Shown one piece after another: positions 33,211 through 42,600 of a stretch of 64,000 bases of DNA. A program made the position numbers and the translations under genes. The notes below the pieces were generated by a model that worked only from the letters and a program-made list of their open reading frames with translations, ran no database searches and was not told the origin of the DNA. The stretch's first letter is position 1, and every line of letters begins with the position of its first letter. The stretch comes from UBA1672 sp033851915 (GTDB taxonomy: Bacteria > Pseudomonadota > Alphaproteobacteria > Micavibrionales > Micavibrionaceae): assembly GCA_033851915.1 (NCBI GenBank), contig JAWSVM010000001.1, forward strand, positions 558,001 to 622,000. Direction: 5' to 3'.

Positions 33211-35163
33211 ATGCGTTCGCCCCTTTGGTCTCCTTCTCAGCAGCAGATAAATTCAAGTGTTTTGCATGATTTTATGGATCTGGTTAAGACGCGTACAGGC
33301 CATGATTTCAAGGGTTATGATGCTTTGTGGCAATGGTCTGTGCGGGATAAAGAAATATTCTGGGATCTGGTTTGGGATTTTTGTGGTGTGATCGGGGATA
33401 AAGGCGCCCGTGTGCTGGATGATAATGACGGGCAAATGTTTGGCGCGCAGTTCTTTCCTGATGCGAGCTTAAACTATGCTGAGAACTTATTGCAGCAACG
33501 CGATGATGGTTGTGCGATGATTTTCCGTGATGAGCAGGGCGCAGAGCGTCAAGTAACACGCGGGCAGCTTTATGATGATGTATCCCGCTGGCAGCAAGCC
33601 ATGAAGGCGTGCGGTGTTGGCGCGGGGGATCGTGTTGCGGGATATCTGCCCAATATGATGGAAACAATTACGGCGGCGTTGGCGGCGATTTCCTTGGGCG
33701 CGGTTTGGTCGTCTGCTTCTCCTGATTTTGGTGTGCAGGGTGTTGTTGATCGCTTTGGACAGATTGAGCCTAAATTGTTGATTACGGTTGATGGCTATTA
33801 TTACAATGGCAAGGTGATTGATGTGTTGGGTAAGGTGAAAGATATCCAGCCGCAATTAAAGGGGCTGGTGTGCACAATTGTAGTGCCGTTTGCAGGGTCT
33901 GATCTGGAAATTGATGCGTTGCCCGATACGCAAAGGGCGGATGATTTTATTGGTGAATATACACCGTCAGACATCGCCTTTATGCGCGTTGCGTTTAATC
34001 ATCCACTGTTTATTATGTTCTCATCGGGCACGACAGGCGCGCCGAAATGTATTGTGCACGGGCATGGTGGTACATTGTTGCAACATTTGAAAGAACATCA
34101 GTTACAAAGCAATATTAAGTCCGGTGATAAAGTCTTTTATTTCACCACCTGCGGGTGGATGATGTGGAATTGGTTGGTCAGTGCTTTGGCGTCAAATGCG
34201 ACATTGTTGCTGTTTGATGGTTCGCCATTCTACCCCGATGGAAACGTGCTGTGGGATTATACTTCGAAGCATGAATGCATGTTGTTTGGGACGTCGGCCA
34301 AGTATATTGAAGCCATGAAAGTGAATGATATTGCGCCCAAAAAGACGCATGATTTATCGCATTTGCGGGCGATGGCCTCGACGGGTTCTCCCCTAGTGCC
34401 GAGCAGTTTTGATTATGTGTATGACGCGGTGAAATCCGATTTGCATTTGGCCTCTATTTCGGGAGGGACGGATATTGTCTCCTGCTTTATGTTGGGCAAC
34501 CCTGTGTCGCCTGTTTATCGCGGAGAGATACAGTGCGCAGGGCTGGGCATGGCGTTGGATGTGTTTGATGATGATGGGACGCCGACGTGCGAAAGCTCCG
34601 GTGAGATGGTCTGTACGCAGCCTTTCCCCTCTATGCCCGTATCCTTTCGGAATGATGCCGATGATGCGCGTTATCGTGAGGCGTATTTTGATCGCTTTGA
34701 TAATATATGGTGCCATGGTGACTGGGTTGAAAAAACTGAAAATGGTGGCTTTATCATTCATGGGCGCAGTGATGCGACGCTTAATCCCGGTGGTGTACGT
34801 ATTGGCACGGCAGAACTTTATGGTCAGGTTGAGAAAATTAAAGCTGTGCAAGACTGTGTTGCGATCGGGCAGAATTGGGAAGATGATGTGCGTATTATCT
34901 TGTTCGTGATCTTAAATGAGGGATGCGTGCTGGATGATGATTTGACCAAAGAGATTAAAGCTCAAATCAGGAAGGGTGCTTCACCGCGCCATGTTCCTGC
35001 GAAAATTATAGCGGTGAGTGATATTCCACGCACAAAAAGCGGAAAAATTACTGAAATTGCTGTACGTGATGTGGTTATGGGGCGACCGATTAAGAATGTT
35101 GAGGCGCTTGCCAATCCCGAGGCGCTTGATTTGTATCGGGATTTGGAAGAACTTCGGTCCTGA
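33211..35163 (+). CDS. aacS: Acetoacetyl-CoA synthetase
   Basis: A 650-residue adenylate-forming enzyme that activates acetoacetate to acetoacetyl-CoA with ATP. The N-terminal ACAS-type cap, the P-loop-like MFSSGTTGAPKCIVHGHGG, SGGTDIVSCFMLGNP, the hinge/adenylate GRSDATLNPGGVRIGTAELY, and the acylation lysine in RTKSGKITE are present. Length and the KCIVHGHGG/GGTD features fit acetoacetyl-CoA rather than acetyl-CoA synthetase. With 3-hydroxybutyrate dehydrogenase at 38746 it would link hydroxybutyrate to acetyl-CoA. Confidence 0.94.
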   Translation: MRSPLWSPSQQQINSSVLHDFMDLVKTRTGHDFKGYDALWQWSVRDKEIFWDLVWDFCGVIGDKGARVLDDNDGQMFGAQFFPDASLNYAENLLQQRDDGCAMIFRDEQGAERQVTRGQLYDDVSRWQQAMKACGVGAGDRVAGYLPNMMETITAALAAISLGAVWSSASPDFGVQGVVDRFGQIEPKLLITVDGYYYNGKVIDVLGKVKDIQPQLKGLVCTIVVPFAGSDLEIDALPDTQRADDFIGEYTPSDIAFMRVAFNHPLFIMFSSGTTGAPKCIVHGHGGTLLQHLKEHQLQSNIKSGDKVFYFTTCGWMMWNWLVSALASNATLLLFDGSPFYPDGNVLWDYTSKHECMLFGTSAKYIEAMKVNDIAPKKTHDLSHLRAMASTGSPLVPSSFDYVYDAVKSDLHLASISGGTDIVSCFMLGNPVSPVYRGEIQCAGLGMALDVFDDDGTPTCESSGEMVCTQPFPSMPVSFRNDADDARYREAYFDRFDNIWCHGDWVEKTENGGFIIHGRSDATLNPGGVRIGTAELYGQVEKIKAVQDCVAIGQNWEDDVRIILFVILNEGCVLDDDLTKEIKAQIRKGASPRHVPAKIIAVSDIPRTKSGKITEIAVRDVVMGRPIKNVEALANPEALDLYRDLEELRS

Positions 35164-35223
35164 TCGGTTGCTGTGTTTTAAAAAAGCTTGTCAAAAAGCA
35201 TTGTGTCATTATATGATATTTCT

Positions 35224-35343
35224 ATGACTATCGAATGTAACATTGTTGCTGAATTTAAAGGTGCTTACACAAGTGCCCTTTCTGTGCGTGCGCAAAGCGC
35301 GGCAGCAGTGGCGATGAATGCGGCGGGCAACGCCCGTATATAA
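35224..35343 (+). CDS. Candidate 39-residue small ORF in the aacS-aminotransferase gap
   Basis: An ATG-to-TAA frame (MTIECNIVAEFKGAYTSALS...) ending in an Ala-rich stretch (AQSAAAVAMNAAGNARI). The Ala-rich end resembles coding composition of this genome more than the AT-rich DNA around it, but no Shine-Dalgarno sequence is seen. It could be a remnant of a larger gene. The rest of the 277-base gap (35164-35440) holds a short GGGC/GCCC repeat near 35330 and otherwise AT-rich DNA. Confidence 0.2.
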   Translation: MTIECNIVAEFKGAYTSALSVRAQSAAAVAMNAAGNARI

Positions 35344-35440
35344 GCCCATAGCGCAAGAGCCGCGCATTTTTCCTTACAAAATTAAATGAAGAAAAATAAG
35401 AGTTTTTACTTTTGTTTTGATAACGTTATGAGATAATAAA

Positions 35441-36661
35441 ATGAAGACATCACAGAATATTCCAGAGACGAGTACACAAGATATGAACAATTCCGATCAA
35501 GACTCAGAGCCTAAATTCCGCCCTGTTTTACATGCATTAACGGCCAATCCGGGGGCGGAGATGATGCGCTATGCTGATGGTAAGAAAGATATAATTACGT
35601 TGGGGCAGGGTGAGGGCGATGCGCCGACACCTGATTTTATCTGTGATGCAGTGGCACAGGCGTTGAAAGACGGGAAGACGTTTTACGGGCCTGTTTTAGG
35701 ATCGAACGAGTTGCGTGAGTGTTTGTCGGGTTATTATCAACGTATCTATGATCTTGAAATCCCCGCGGAACGTGTTTTTGTGACCTCTTCGGGGTCTACG
35801 GCGATGCATTTATCTTTGGCGGCGTTGCTGGATAAAGGTGATGAAGTTGTCGCGATTACGCCGATTTGGAAGAATTTGCTGGGCGCGGTGGAATTAACAC
35901 AGGCCAGCACAAAGCAAGTATCATTGGATTATATCGATGATCAGTGGCAATTGGATCTGGATAAATTGTTTTCCGCTGTTACTGAAGCGACAAAAGTTAT
36001 CCTGATTGTGACGCCTTCTAACCCGACAGGTTGGACAGCGCGTATTGACGAGTTGCGCGCGATCCTTGATTTTGCACGGGAGCGTGGTATCTGGGTGCTG
36101 TCGGATGAAGTGTATGGGCGGCTTGTTTATGATGGTGTACGTGCGCCGAGTTTTCTTGATGTTGCGCGTGAAGATGATCTCTTGCTGGTGGTGAATAGTT
36201 TCTCTAAAAGCTGGGCAATGACGGGATGGCGTTTGGGGTGGATTGTTGGCCCGCGTATTGCGGAAGATAAAATCCGTGATGTTGCGCTGTATAATAAGCT
36301 CTGCCCGCCGACCTTTACACAATATGGTGCGATGGAGGCATTGGAGAACGGCGAAGAGTTTTTGAAGGATCAGCTGGCGTTATGGCATTCTAATCGTGAT
36401 TTGGTGGTGGAGCGTTTCAAGGCGATGGGTAATGTGAGTATGTCTTACCCCGCATCAACATTTTATGCGTTTTTCAAGGTTGACGGCGAGGATGATTGTA
36501 TCGCTCTGACCAAGCGTTTGATTGATGAAGCGAGTGTACTTCTCTCTCCTGGCTCGGCGTTCGGAAAGGAAGCAAAGGGGTATATACGTTTATGCTTTGC
36601 GGTTTCTGAAGCGCGTTTAACTGAGGCGTTAGACCGCATCGAACGTGTGATTTGTAAATAG
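35441..36661 (+). CDS. PLP-dependent class I/II aminotransferase
   Basis: A 406-residue fold-type I aminotransferase, aspartate aminotransferase-like. Motifs: ITLGQGEGDAPTPDFI, ASTGSTAMHL-like TSSGSTAMHLSLAAL, TPSNPTGW, LSDEVYGRLVYDG, and the PLP lysine in SFSKSWAMTGWRLGW. The first 28 residues are polar and not family-like. Amino acid substrate cannot be set from the sequence. Followed 12 bases later by a SpoU-type methyltransferase gene. Confidence 0.92.
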   Translation: MKTSQNIPETSTQDMNNSDQDSEPKFRPVLHALTANPGAEMMRYADGKKDIITLGQGEGDAPTPDFICDAVAQALKDGKTFYGPVLGSNELRECLSGYYQRIYDLEIPAERVFVTSSGSTAMHLSLAALLDKGDEVVAITPIWKNLLGAVELTQASTKQVSLDYIDDQWQLDLDKLFSAVTEATKVILIVTPSNPTGWTARIDELRAILDFARERGIWVLSDEVYGRLVYDGVRAPSFLDVAREDDLLLVVNSFSKSWAMTGWRLGWIVGPRIAEDKIRDVALYNKLCPPTFTQYGAMEALENGEEFLKDQLALWHSNRDLVVERFKAMGNVSMSYPASTFYAFFKVDGEDDCIALTKRLIDEASVLLSPGSAFGKEAKGYIRLCFAVSEARLTEALDRIERVICK

Positions 36662-36673
36662 GAGGCAGTACGT

Positions 36674-37207
36674 ATGCGTGGTTATTTTGGCATTGGGGTT
36701 GAAGGCATTACAAAGGAACAGAATGTTGGCACGATTGCCCGTTCTGCACATTCCTTTGGTGCTAGCTTTTTCTTTGCCATTAATCCGTACGTGGATATTA
36801 AGGGCTTACGTAAGAGTGATACGTCTGATGCGTTCGACCATATGCCATATTATCAGTACACCTCGCCCGAGGAACTTGAACTGCCGATGAAATGTACGTT
36901 GGTTGGGATTGAGTTTACGGATGAATCGATAGACTTACCGACATTTCGTCACCCGATGCGTGCGGCCTATATTCTAGGGCCGGAGATGGGCAATCTTTCT
37001 CCACAAATCGTAGAGAAGTGCCATCATGTGGTTAAAATACCGATGAAGTTTTGTGTGAATGTTGGTGTAGCGGGGGCGTTGGTGATGTATGATAGAATGA
37101 TTAGTATGGGACGCTTTGCGGAGCGTCCGGTGCGCCCTGGTGGCCCGTTGGTTGAGTATAAAAAACCAGCACATGTACAGCGCCGTCGTGTGCGCAATAA
37201 ATCATAG
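36674..37207 (+). CDS. SpoU/TrmH family RNA 2'-O-methyltransferase
   Basis: A 177-residue SPOUT-fold enzyme without an extra RNA-binding domain. Motif 1 is NVGTIARSAHSFGA, motif 2 AYILGPEMGNLSPQIVEKC, motif 3 IPMKFCVNVGVAGALVMYDR. The usual motif 3 (xxSLNVSxAxxI) has Val/Gly in place of Ser, a variant. Target RNA unknown. GGAGG at 36661-36665 supports ATG 36674. The TAG stop marks the start of a dispersed palindromic element. Confidence 0.88.
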   Translation: MRGYFGIGVEGITKEQNVGTIARSAHSFGASFFFAINPYVDIKGLRKSDTSDAFDHMPYYQYTSPEELELPMKCTLVGIEFTDESIDLPTFRHPMRAAYILGPEMGNLSPQIVEKCHHVVKIPMKFCVNVGVAGALVMYDRMISMGRFAERPVRPGGPLVEYKKPAHVQRRRVRNKS

Positions 37208-37309
37208 TCGTCTGATTTTAGTTTCATACATCGTTGCTGCGCCGCTTATGTGGCTTACTACACTGCGTGGCTTGCGCCTTGTACGAAAACTATCTCAAAC
37301 GACTATAAA
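37204..37309. repeat. Dispersed imperfect-palindromic intergenic element, copy B
   Basis: A stretch of about 106 bases filling almost the whole gap between the convergent methyltransferase and glutathione reductase genes. The ends are an 8-bp perfect inverted repeat (ATAGTCGT 37204-37211, ACGACTAT 37299-37306). Inner arms (TTTAGTTTCATACA against TGTACGAAAACTA) also pair imperfectly. It shares TACATCGTTGCT, GCGCCTTGTA and CAAAYGACTATAAA with copy A at 21323, in the same orientation. The left end includes the stop codon of the upstream gene, as in copy A. Confidence 0.65.
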
Positions 37310-37311
37310 AA

Positions 37312-38670
37312 CTAGCTCGATTTTGTGCGCATGGTGACGAATTCCTCGGCGCTGGTCGGGTGTATGCCTATTGTGCGATCAAAGTCAGCTTTGGTTGCGC
37401 CGGCGATAATGGCAACGGCAAAGCCTTGAACGATTTCCCCTGCGTCAGAGCCAACCATATGCAGCCCTAAAACTTTGTCGGTTTTGCTGTGTACGATGAG
37501 TTTCATCAATGTACGTTCTTCGCTGTTCGCCAGTATCATTTTCATGGCGCGGAAGTCGGATTTATAGATATCGATTTCATCAGGGTATTGTGCCTGTGCT
37601 TGTTCTTCGGTTAAGCCGATTTGCGAGACATTCGGGTTGGAGAATACCGCGCTCGGGATGTTTTCGTAGGAAATATGGCGGTTGCTTTTGGCGTATAGAC
37701 GATCGACGAGGGCGTGCCCTTCTGCCAAGGCAACGGGCGTTAAGGCAATGCGGTCTGTTACATCGCCAACGGCATAGATGGAGGGGACGTTGGTTTGTTC
37801 ATCCTGATTAACGATGATTGCGCCGCCTTTATTGCATTCGACCCCGACATTCTCCAGTCCGAGGTTGTTTGTATTGGGCGTACGTCCTGTGGCGAATAAG
37901 ACTTGGTCGGCCTTTATTGTTTTGCCATCATCAAGATGTACGGTTACGCCTTGATCGGTTTTTTCAACGCGTAATATGTTGGTTTTTGGGTGAAAATGGA
38001 GACCTTTTTTGGTCATTTCTTGATGTAAGAACGTGCGTACATCGCCGTCAAACCCTTCGTTTAAGATCGTGTCGCGGCGGTATATGACATGTACGTTCGT
38101 GTTGAGCTGGTTAAATATGCCTGCAAATTCCAATCCGATATAACCCACACCTGCCACAACCAGAGTTTTTGGTTTTTTCTCCAGATAGAATATGTCGTCG
38201 GATGTTATGCCGTGTTCGCGTGCGCCTTCGATATCAGGAACGGAGATTTTACCGCCTGTTGCGATTAAGATGCGTTCTGCGGTGATGTTGTTTCCGTTTA
38301 TACTTACGGTGTGCGGATCGATGATGGTTGCGGTGCCCCAGTGGAGTTGTACGCCTGCATTTTCAAGCATACGCTCGTAAATACCGTTGAGGCGTTCGAT
38401 TTCTGCATTTTTTTGCGTGATGAATTTTGTCCAGTCCAGCGTACGCTCCCCAATGTCCCAGCCATAGCCTTCTGCATCGCGCATACTGCTTTCATATCCA
38501 GCGACATAGGTCATTAGTTTTTTAGGGACACAGCCGACATTTACACATGTACCACCGTAAAAGCGTTCTTCAGCCAGCGCGACTTTTACGCCGTGTCCTG
38601 CGGCTATGCGCGCCGCACGTACACCACCCGAACCCGCGCCGATAACAAATAAATCTACATCGTATGTCAT
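37312..38670 (-). CDS. gor: Glutathione-disulfide reductase
   Basis: A 452-residue flavoprotein that reduces glutathione disulfide with NADPH. FAD-binding IGAGSGGVRAARIAA at the N-terminus, redox-active disulfide GGTCVNVGCVPKKL, NAD(P)-binding VAGVGYIGLEFAGIF followed by basic residues (YRRD), and the C-terminal catalytic His in GIHPTSAEEF. The SGG in the FAD motif and PKKLM after the disulfide favour glutathione reductase over lipoamide dehydrogenase. It supplies glutathione for GST-type enzymes such as the one at 26468. Confidence 0.94.
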   Translation of the reverse strand: MTYDVDLFVIGAGSGGVRAARIAAGHGVKVALAEERFYGGTCVNVGCVPKKLMTYVAGYESSMRDAEGYGWDIGERTLDWTKFITQKNAEIERLNGIYERMLENAGVQLHWGTATIIDPHTVSINGNNITAERILIATGGKISVPDIEGAREHGITSDDIFYLEKKPKTLVVAGVGYIGLEFAGIFNQLNTNVHVIYRRDTILNEGFDGDVRTFLHQEMTKKGLHFHPKTNILRVEKTDQGVTVHLDDGKTIKADQVLFATGRTPNTNNLGLENVGVECNKGGAIIVNQDEQTNVPSIYAVGDVTDRIALTPVALAEGHALVDRLYAKSNRHISYENIPSAVFSNPNVSQIGLTEEQAQAQYPDEIDIYKSDFRAMKMILANSEERTLMKLIVHSKTDKVLGLHMVGSDAGEIVQGFAVAIIAGATKADFDRTIGIHPTSAEEFVTMRTKSS

Positions 38671-38700
38671 TGTTTATCTCTTTATCTGGAACATTGTTAT

Positions 38701-38735
38701 TCACTCATGCCTTGTCCAAATAAAGATATGAGTGA
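38701..38735. repeat. Perfect 8-bp inverted repeat between bdhA and gor
   Basis: TCACTCAT (38701-38708) pairs with ATGAGTGA (38728-38735) around 19 bases, in the 75-base gap upstream of gor. It could be a regulator site for gor or a hairpin after bdhA; no T-run of terminator type follows on the minus strand. Confidence 0.4.
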
Positions 38736-38745
38736 TTATAGTTTT

Positions 38746-39531
38746 TTAAGCGGCGGTCCAGCCACCATCAACGCGCAAATCAATGCCCGTTATATTTTCT
38801 GCACTGTCGGAGCATAGGAATAGGGCAATGCCGGAGATTTGTTCCACGGTCACGAATTTCTTTGTCCATTGCGCGGTGAGTAGTACATCGCGGATAACGT
38901 CTTCTTCGCTGATCCCTCTGGCCTTGGCGGTATCGGCGATTTGGTTTTCAACGAGGGGTGTGCGGACATAGCCCGGGCAGATGGCGTTGCATGTGATGTT
39001 ATCTTGCGCAACTTCCAGTGCGATTGTTTTTGTGAGGCCTAATATGCCGTGTTTGGCGGCGACATAGGCCGCTTTATAGGGGGAGGCGACAAGGCCGTGC
39101 GCCGAGCACATATTGATGATGCGTCCCCATCCGGCTTTTCGCATGCCGCCGATTGCGGCGCGCGTTGTATGAAAAGCGGAGGATAAATTGATGGCCATGA
39201 TCGCATCCCACTTTTCAGGTGGGAAGTCTTCAATGGGTGATACGTGCTGAATTCCTGCGTTGTTGACGAGGATGTCAATTGCGCCAAACTCCGCTTCTGC
39301 GCTTTGAATCATGCTTGCAATTTCATTGGGTTTTGTCATGTCTGCGTTGCTGTATGTGACTTTGACGCTGTTTTTCTCAAGGCTTTTTCGGATGTCTTCT
39401 ATCTCTTCTGGGTCGCCGAAACCGTTCAGGACAATGTTGATTCCCTGCTGGGCGAAGCCTTGCGCAATGGCTAGCCCTATGCCGCTGGTTGATCCGGTGA
39501 TAAGTGCAGTTTTTCCGTTTAAAGCCATCAT
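38746..39531 (-). CDS. bdhA: 3-hydroxybutyrate dehydrogenase (SDR family)
   Basis: A 261-residue classical short-chain dehydrogenase. TGSTSGIGLAIA is the NAD-binding motif, NNAG follows, and the catalytic Ser/Tyr/Lys are in MCSAHGLVASPYKAAYVAAKHG. INMCSAHGLVAS, ICPGYVRTPLVENQI and the C-terminal GIDLRVDGGWTAA are typical of D-3-hydroxybutyrate dehydrogenase, which interconverts hydroxybutyrate and acetoacetate with NAD. It fits with the acetoacetyl-CoA synthetase gene nearby. Confidence 0.93.
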   Translation of the reverse strand: MMALNGKTALITGSTSGIGLAIAQGFAQQGINIVLNGFGDPEEIEDIRKSLEKNSVKVTYSNADMTKPNEIASMIQSAEAEFGAIDILVNNAGIQHVSPIEDFPPEKWDAIMAINLSSAFHTTRAAIGGMRKAGWGRIINMCSAHGLVASPYKAAYVAAKHGILGLTKTIALEVAQDNITCNAICPGYVRTPLVENQIADTAKARGISEEDVIRDVLLTAQWTKKFVTVEQISGIALFLCSDSAENITGIDLRVDGGWTAA

Positions 39532-39686
39532 GTCCCCCTTTTGAACAACATAAACACTATATATAAAATTTTTGAAATTAAAACAGTGATAATTCTGTGT
39601 TATCGGATGAAACAGACTAGACCCGCTGTTATTTTCCTTTTATGATACGGCGTGTATAATTTCAATCCAATCGGTGTGTCCTCAAT

Positions 39687-42600
39687 ATGTCCCAAAAGAA
39701 AAAAGAATTTGATTTCCTAGTACAAAAAGCGCGGAAAGACTTACCTTCTAAGTCGCCAGAAGGCTTGGTCAAGATGCTGGAAATTTTATGTGAGAAAATT
39801 AACGTAGAAGATTTAGAGTTTTTTGATTCGAAAATTTTGTCCGAAATGGCGGTGTCACATTGGGAAATGGCAAAAGAGCGCGGTAAAGGTGAGCCGAAGC
39901 TGCGGATTTATTCTTCGATTGTCGAGGGCAGTGAATATCGCAAAACAGTGATTGATATTGTGAGCGATGATCTGGCTTTTCTAGTGGATTCGATTGCTGC
40001 GGAAATTAACAGACATAATATTTTGATTGGTATTTTGATCCATCCCAATGTTTATTCTTCTTACGATAAAAAGGGTAACTTAAAGGATATTACGGCGCAG
40101 GCTGTGAGTGATGATTGTCACCGTCAGGCACATATTCATGTGCAGATTAACGAGACATTGTCAGAGCAGGCGATCAATGATTTGCAAGAGGGGCTATACG
40201 CCACGTTAAACGATGTGTTTTATGCGAACTCTGACTGGCGCGCGATGCTGGCGAAGTTGAAGGATGCGTCTACTGATCTGAATGGTGCCAGAACGCATCG
40301 TCCGGCTGCGGAAATACAGGAATATTGTGCGTTTCTTGATTACCTTTATGAGAATAACTTTACGTTGTTAGGGTATCGGGAATATAAATTTATAGAAGGT
40401 AAGAACGGGGTGTATAGCAAGACGGTTCCCAGTTCCAGCCTTGGATTGCTTCATAACGATGTGACACCGGCTTATATTACCGAAATGGAAGAGGGTTTGC
40501 CGCGTAATTTGCAAGAGTTGCGCCGTAAATTGCCGCCTGTTTCTGTGTCAAAAACAAACCGTTTGGCCACTGTGCATAGACGCGTGCCGATGGATTGTAT
40601 TGCTGTTAAAGTTTACAATGACAATGGTGATGTCGTGGGAGAGAAGTTGTTTCTTGGGCTTTTAACCTCGGTTACTTATTCACGTAGTGTGAGTGATGTA
40701 CCTTATTTGTGCGCGAAGGTCGAAGATACAATAAAGATTTCCGGCTATATTGAAGGCACGCATGATTGTAAGGCTCTGCGTCATATTCTGGAGAAATATC
40801 CGCGTGATGAGTTGTTCCAGATTGAACCACAAGAACTGTTGAAGGTGTGTCGGAACATTATTCGTTTGCAGGAGCGTCAACGTATCGCCCTGTTTATGCG
40901 GATGGACCCGTTTGGGCGTTATATTTCTTGTCTCGTTTATATACCGCGTGATCGCTTTGGTACAAAGTTGCGGATGGATATTCAGGATATTCTGGAAGAA
41001 GAAACATATGGTACGTGTTCGAATTTTTATACAACGCTTGATGATTCGGTTTTTGCGCGCGTAATGTTTGTGATTAATGTTAGTCAAAAGAACCCCCCTA
41101 AAATCTTGCCTAAGCGTATTGAACAACGCTTGCGTGATTGTGGTCAGACTTGGTCGGAGCGTTTGTCTCAGGCTTTGGGTGATGCGTATGAGGATCATTC
41201 GAAAATTACGGATCTTACATTCCGTTATTCTGATGCGTTTCCGGTTTCCTATACATCGGAATATTTGGCCAAGCGTGCGGTGTTTGATATTGAAAAAATA
41301 GAAGCTGTTTTAGAGACCGGCTCTGTCGGGCTTGATCTGTATCGTCCTAATGATATTGATTTGAAGAAGATCCGCTTGAAAATGTTTCAGGTTGGCTCGC
41401 CGGTTATTTTATCCGATGTTTTGCCGATTTTGGAAGATATGGGCTTGCGCGTGATTGCGGAATTGCCGTTTGAGGTGAAGCCTTCAGGGGCGGATGAGTC
41501 TGTATGGATCCATGATTTCTTGCTGGAAACACCGGAAATTGAAGATTTCATTGTTGTGCAAGACGTGAAAGAGAGTTTTGAGTGCGCCTTTATCAAGGTT
41601 TGGGATAAAGAGACGAATAATGATGGTTTGAACCGCCTTGTGTTAAGCGCGGGTGTGAACTGGCACGAGATTACAATTCTGCGCTCTTATGTTCGCTATG
41701 TTAAGCAGTTACGCTTTCCATTCAGCCGGACATACATTGAGAAAGTCCTGACAGAAAATCCAATGATGAGTCGTTTGTTGATTGATTTGTTCAAGGCCTA
41801 TCATGACCCTAAAAATGGTGAAGAATCTGATTCTTTGGTTAGTACACTTAAAGGTAAAATCACGCGTGCGCTGGATCAGGTGCAATCGAGTGATTATGAC
41901 CGTATTTTGCGTATGATGGTGGAGCTAATACATGCAACGATCAGAACCAATTATTTCCAAAAACAAGATGATGGTAGCTGTAAGCCGTGTTTGTCGCTGA
42001 AATTTGATTGTAGTCAAATCACTGATATGCCTTTGCCCAAGCCGTTCCGCGAGATTTTTGTGTTCTCGCCGCGTGTGGAAGCGATACATTTGCGTGGTGA
42101 TAAAATTGCGCGCGGTGGTTTACGCTGGTCCGATCGTCATGAAGATTACCGCACGGAAGTGCTTGGCCTTATGAAGGCACAAATGGTTAAAAATTCGGTG
42201 ATTGTTCCGGTGGGTTCAAAGGGTGGTTTTGTTGTTAAAACACCAACCAATACCCGTGAAGAATTTATGGCTGAGGGGATTGAATGTTATAAAATCTTTA
42301 TTCGCGGCATGTTGGATATTACAGATAACCAAGCGGGTAAGAAAATTATTCCGCCTAAAGATGTGGTGCGCCGTGATGGTGATGATCCGTATTTGGTGGT
42401 GGCAGCCGATAAAGGGACGGCAACGTTTTCTGATATCGCCAATGGTCTGTCGCAAGAGTATGGCTTTTGGCTGGATGATGCGTTTGCCTCCGGTGGATCT
42501 GCGGGCTATGACCATAAGAAAATGGGTATTACGGCGCGCGGTGCGTGGGAATCTGTGAAATACCATTTCCGTTTATTCAATCACGACATACAAAATCAGC

